Shown: piece by piece, positions 63,212-64,000 of the stretch
Numbering within the stretch: position 1 is the stretch's first letter
How the letters are laid out: every line of letters starts with the position of its first letter
DNA from: Burkholderia thailandensis E264
GTDB lineage: Bacteria > Pseudomonadota > Gammaproteobacteria > Burkholderiales > Burkholderiaceae
NCBI RefSeq assembly: GCF_000012365.1
Contig: NC_007651.1
Location: 992,001-1,056,000 of the forward strand
Direction: 5' to 3'
Length of the DNA: 64,000 nucleotides
The notes under the pieces: generated by a model
Seen by the model: the letters and a program-made list of their open reading frames with translations, nothing else
Databases searched by the model: none
Told to the model about the DNA's origin: nothing
Program-made: the position numbers and the translations under genes

Positions 63212-64000
63212 ATGAAACGTTTTTTCTCGACGTCTACTTTCGCATGGTGTGCCGCGACGTATTGCATCGCCAGTAGCGCCTTTGCGGCCGGGAACATGCC
63301 CGCATCGCAAGATCTTCCGTTCGCGCGCGACGCGCTCGCTTCGCGCATTTCGATTCAGCCCGTTGACGATGACGTGCTTGCGCGGCAAACCGGCAAGTAC
63401 GCCGACGCATCGATGATCTCGGGCTTCACGTTGAATCTGCTCTCTCAGTGGCAGTTGCCGAACGGCGCGCTCGCCGTCGCGCAAGGCGCGCTCGTCGTGA
63501 CGGCGAACGCGGCGAACCAGTTGACCGCGAAGACGATGACGCTCGCCAAGGTTGCCAACGCGGACGGCGCTCGCGCGCAATCGAGCGGCGCGAATCCGAA
63601 CGCGCTTGTCACCGGCGGCCAGACCGTATCGGTCAACGGCATCTCGCAGGTCACGCAGGTTGCCGGCAACGGCAATAGCGGGGGGAATGCGGCGCTCGTC
63701 GATTTCAGCGCGGGCAAGGCGGCGCCCGCGATGCTGCCCGGCGCAACTTCGAGTTCCGCCGCGTATGCGGCCAATTCGACCGGCACCATCAAGGCCGGCA
63801 TCGCATTCGCGAACAATGGCGTGTCGCTCACGCTGCAGACGCCGGCCGGGCTCGCTTCGCAAACCATCACGCCCGCAGGCGCACTGCAGTCGGGTTCCAT
63901 TGCTCAACTGCTGCAAATAGCCGGAAACGGACAGCTCGCGTCAAATCGCCTGCAGTTGCAATTGCAGACGCAACAGATGTCGCCGGCGTTGATCCGGCAG
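63212..64000 (+). CDS. FapE-like exported protein (cut by window edge)
   Basis: The first 263 residues of an exported protein (signal cut near FAA, residue 26). SVNGISQVTQVAGNGNSGGNAA and SIAQLLQIAGNGQLASNRLQLQLQ repeat a pattern I-x-Q-(V/L)-x-Q-(V/I)-A-G-N-G seen, as far as I recall, in FapE-type proteins. It starts 6 bases after the C39 gene. A FapF-like outer-membrane channel gene would be expected next. Assignment is by position and motif and is less certain than for the C39 peptidase. Confidence 0.7.
   Translation, partial: MKRFFSTSTFAWCAATYCIASSAFAAGNMPASQDLPFARDALASRISIQPVDDDVLARQTGKYADASMISGFTLNLLSQWQLPNGALAVAQGALVVTANAANQLTAKTMTLAKVANADGARAQSSGANPNALVTGGQTVSVNGISQVTQVAGNGNSGGNAALVDFSAGKAAPAMLPGATSSSAAYAANSTGTIKAGIAFANNGVSLTLQTPAGLASQTITPAGALQSGSIAQLLQIAGNGQLASNRLQLQLQTQQMSPALIRQ

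Overview
The window is high-GC chromosomal DNA with the codon usage and gene content of the Burkholderia pseudomallei/thailandensis group. The fused hemDX gene, the HisJQMP-type cluster, a porin, a Burkholderia-type dual-permease ABC system and small Burkholderia-restricted hypotheticals all point there. The species call is inference, since no 16S rRNA gene is present.

Positions 1-44500 are mostly ordinary core genome. In order they hold ppc (cut by the window edge) divergent from the heme operon hemC-hemDX-hemY; an MFS/SDR/aldehyde dehydrogenase catabolic cluster; ppa; a GIY-YIG protein; a DHA2 efflux pump; an acyltransferase-like protein; nadE and glnB; a porin; a LysR regulator with a divergent GNAT; a basic amino-acid ABC importer (ATPase, two permeases, binding protein); a pirin; a Spy-like periplasmic protein divergent from an OmpR/EnvZ-like pair; a NitT/TauT-type ABC importer without a binding protein; a tandem pair of related lipoproteins; otsA overlapping a P-loop ATPase gene; a second MFS pump; a PEBP protein; several small secreted proteins; ecotin; and an S11 D-Ala-D-Ala carboxypeptidase.

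Positions 44500-58810 are an accessory, decaying region. It begins with a broken methyltransferase gene and an IS256 transposase fragment. A badly degraded T7/podovirus-like prophage follows: truncated primase-helicase, truncated capsid, tail tubular A, frameshifted tail tubular B, truncated spike, truncated lambda-R-like endolysin, an intact GH24 lysozyme, Rz with nested Rz1, and a P4-type integrase next to tRNA-Arg(CCT). Three insertion sequences have entered it: an ISL3-family element in a terminator, an IS5/IS427-group element in the spike gene, and an IS256-family element in Rz. For the first two, exact ends and target duplications can be read.

Positions 59439-64000 hold a tightly packed run of exported-protein genes whose order and repeats match a Fap (functional amyloid in Pseudomonas) operon. 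There are two small exported proteins, a FapB-like protein with three amyloid-type repeats, a Ser-rich FapC-like protein with four repeats, a FapD-like C39 peptidase and a FapE-like protein cut by the window edge. A FapF-type outer-membrane channel gene is predicted just beyond the edge. This is the most interesting system in the window.
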